From Halocaridina rubra (lineage: Eukaryota > Arthropoda > Malacostraca > Decapoda > Atyidae), in NCBI GenBank assembly GCA_037179515.1, contig JAXCGZ010009460.1, positions 52,501-116,500 of the forward strand: a stretch of 64,000 bases of DNA. The letters are read 5' to 3'. The notes beneath the pieces are model-generated. The model did no database searches. It saw only the letters and a list, made by a program, of their open reading frames with translations, and had not been told where the DNA came from. Shown here piece after piece: positions 62,203-64,000 of the stretch. A program made the position numbers and the translations under genes. The first letter of the stretch is position 1, and every line of letters begins with the position of its first letter.

Positions 62203-62612
62203 TCACTTGTGACTGGTCATTTCATTTCTGTGTCATGTGTATATATGTTTTTAATAGACAGTGATTCAGATTATGCGTTTTATCGTCTTACAACTGCTTT
62301 TCGATATGTGTATCTTTCCCTCTGTTGCTTCTTCGAGCCACACTAAGCATCCTTTTCATCTCCTTCTCTTCCTACCAGCATCCCTCTTTCTCACTCTCTC
62401 TCACTCCCTCTTTTATGATCTCTCCCCTCCTCTCCTCTGTGTCTCTTTTTACTCAGATGGGATGGTCTCAATTCCGATTGGGGCATTTAAATATACGTTT
62501 TCGGGGCTCGTAAATACTCTCTGGGCAGAGTTGCAATTGTTAAGCATTTTCACATAATCACATGGAATCATTTGCGATCCAAGTTCATTCGAATGTGTAA
62601 TTAAGGGTACGC

Positions 62613-62715
<103 letters not shown>

Positions 62716-62729
62716 CAATTATTCCATTT

Positions 62730-63130
62730 TCCTTTTGATTATTTAACTTATTTTTATTATTATATATCGCCTGTAAATCCTTACCATTTTTCTTCCTTTC
62801 CACTCACACTCAATCTACCATCCTTTCTATTCTCTCTCTTTCCAATATCATTCTTCTCTTTCTCTGTCACCCACCTTATTACCGCTTCTTCTCCTACATC
62901 AGAAATGATCTTCGATTTTGTCTCTCTCATAATTCCCTTTTATTTTATTTTCTCTATTTTATTCTTTACTGTTCCCTCCTTTTTATATCTGTTTTACTCT
63001 CGTTGTCTCTCTTATTATATTTCATTGTGACCTTGTCCATTCTTTACTTCTTTTTCTTCTTCTTCTTCTACCCTTTTACATTCCCTCTTTCATACACGTT
63101 TCGGTGTTTTTTTTTTATTCTACGAACTCA
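62730..63130. other. Pyrimidine-rich domain
   Basis: C/T-rich plus strand without a fixed unit. No gene. Confidence 0.7.
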
Positions 63131-63150
63131 TTGTCATCTCATCTTATTAC

Positions 63151-63154
<4 letters not shown>

Positions 63155-63238
<84 letters not shown>

Positions 63239-63276
63239 CCTTTATTAATATCATCTGAGAGAGAGAGAGAGAGAAA

Positions 63277-63336
<60 letters not shown>

Positions 63337-63361
63337 TACAAAAGTCTGCAATGGCTAGAGT

Positions 63362-63427
<66 letters not shown>
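63155..63427. repeat. (AT)n, (GA)n, (GATA)n cluster
   Basis: AT 63155-63237, GA 63257-63334, GATA 63362-63391, GA 63391-63427. Confidence 0.97.
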
Positions 63428-63432
<5 letters not shown>

Positions 63433-63649
63433 CAGACAGACTTTAAGCCAAAAGCGTCTGCATTGGCTAATTTGCAATCTGGTTATCATCTTTGAGAATG
63501 ACACAGCACAACTGCCCCCCAAACCTTTAATAGGATCGAGAGCCTTGGGTGTGGAAGCCATTCATGAATATGAATTAAGGAAGAGAAAGATTCGTGGTAA
63601 GTGGACGCACATATATTTTATATCCGAATTATTATTAAAGTTTCATTTA

Positions 63650-64000
63650 TTTAATATATGATGCGATTGTAATTGAGTTGAGAGCTTCCTTACCTAGAAA
63701 CAGCGTCTTGATACGAAATGTGTATTTTTTTTTTTTTTTTATGCATATATATGATGCGATTATAATTGGGTTGAGGGTTTTCACAGCGTCTTGATGCAAA
63801 ATGAGTATTATTTCTTTTTAATTAAATTTTAATTTATTTAATATATGATGTGGCTGTAATGGAGATTAAGGGGCTTCCTTACCTAGAAACAGCGTCTTGA
63901 TGTGAAATATGTATTTTTTTATTTAATTTTCATTTATTTCATATATAAATCGGTTATTAAATTTTCTTTTATTATCATATGATGCAACTACATTAGATGA
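63650..64000. repeat. About 94-bp tandem array running off the window
   Basis: ATGATGCGATTGTAATTG, CTTCCTTACCTAGAAACAGC and GTCTTGATGCAAAATGAGTA recur with starts near 63658, 63751, 63845 and 63979. One unit lacks the CTTCCTTACCTAGAAA segment. Confidence 0.85.

Overview
The window looks like intergenic or intronic DNA from a large, repeat-rich arthropod genome, most likely a decapod crustacean. The reasons are: very dense long dinucleotide microsatellites ((CT)n, (AT)n, (AC)n, roughly 5 kb in total by eye); many 5'-truncated non-LTR retrotransposons; several tRNA-derived SINE families; TTAGG-like stretches such as GGTTAGGTTAAGTTAGGTTA; and high AT content. I found no convincing host protein-coding gene, no rRNA, no functional tRNA and no CRISPR. 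The species call is inference. Every recognisable protein signal comes from a transposable element.

Layout. 0-12 kb: one SINE-A copy, microsatellites, a 3'-terminal fragment of a CR1-like LINE, and three jockey-type LINE 3' ends. 12.3-15.5 kb: the main coding feature, a nearly complete but frameshifted CR1-like LINE (endonuclease plus reverse transcriptase) bounded on both sides by (AC)n. 15.9-17.6 kb: a SINE-A copy with a perfect 17-bp target duplication, then an 83-bp satellite split by another SINE-A. 18-29 kb: SINEs, giant (CT)n and (AT)n tracts, and a pyrimidine-only domain at 24.5-25.4 kb. 29.5-36.2 kb: two RTE-type LINE insertions with perfect target duplications, a pair of palindromic PIF/Harbinger-like MITEs, and a 36-bp minisatellite that appears to grow out of a SINE tail. 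37-42 kb: SINE pairs, a three-armed palindrome, a composite 56-bp satellite and more SINEs. 44-46 kb: a SINE-A between 53-bp perfect direct repeats and a decayed Tc1/mariner transposase. 47.6-48.2 kb: a LINE 3' end splitting a (CT)n tract. 51.9-53.5 kb: a 53-bp satellite interrupted by a LINE tail. 59-60 kb: a 72-bp array holding a 46-bp RTE insertion. 60-64 kb: a second truncated CR1-like copy in (AC)n, a foldback element and a terminal array.

How the parts interact. Autonomous LINEs (CR1-like, RTE, jockey-like, and a CCHC-tailed element) supply the retrotransposition machinery. SINE families, bounded here by target duplications, are probably mobilised by such machinery. Many insertions sit inside simple repeats or satellites, so repeats act as landing sites and TE tails may act as seeds for new tandem arrays. 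The most interesting signals are the (AC)n association of all three CR1-like copies, the 53-bp flanking duplication of a SINE, the TE-tail-derived minisatellite, and the multi-armed palindromes.
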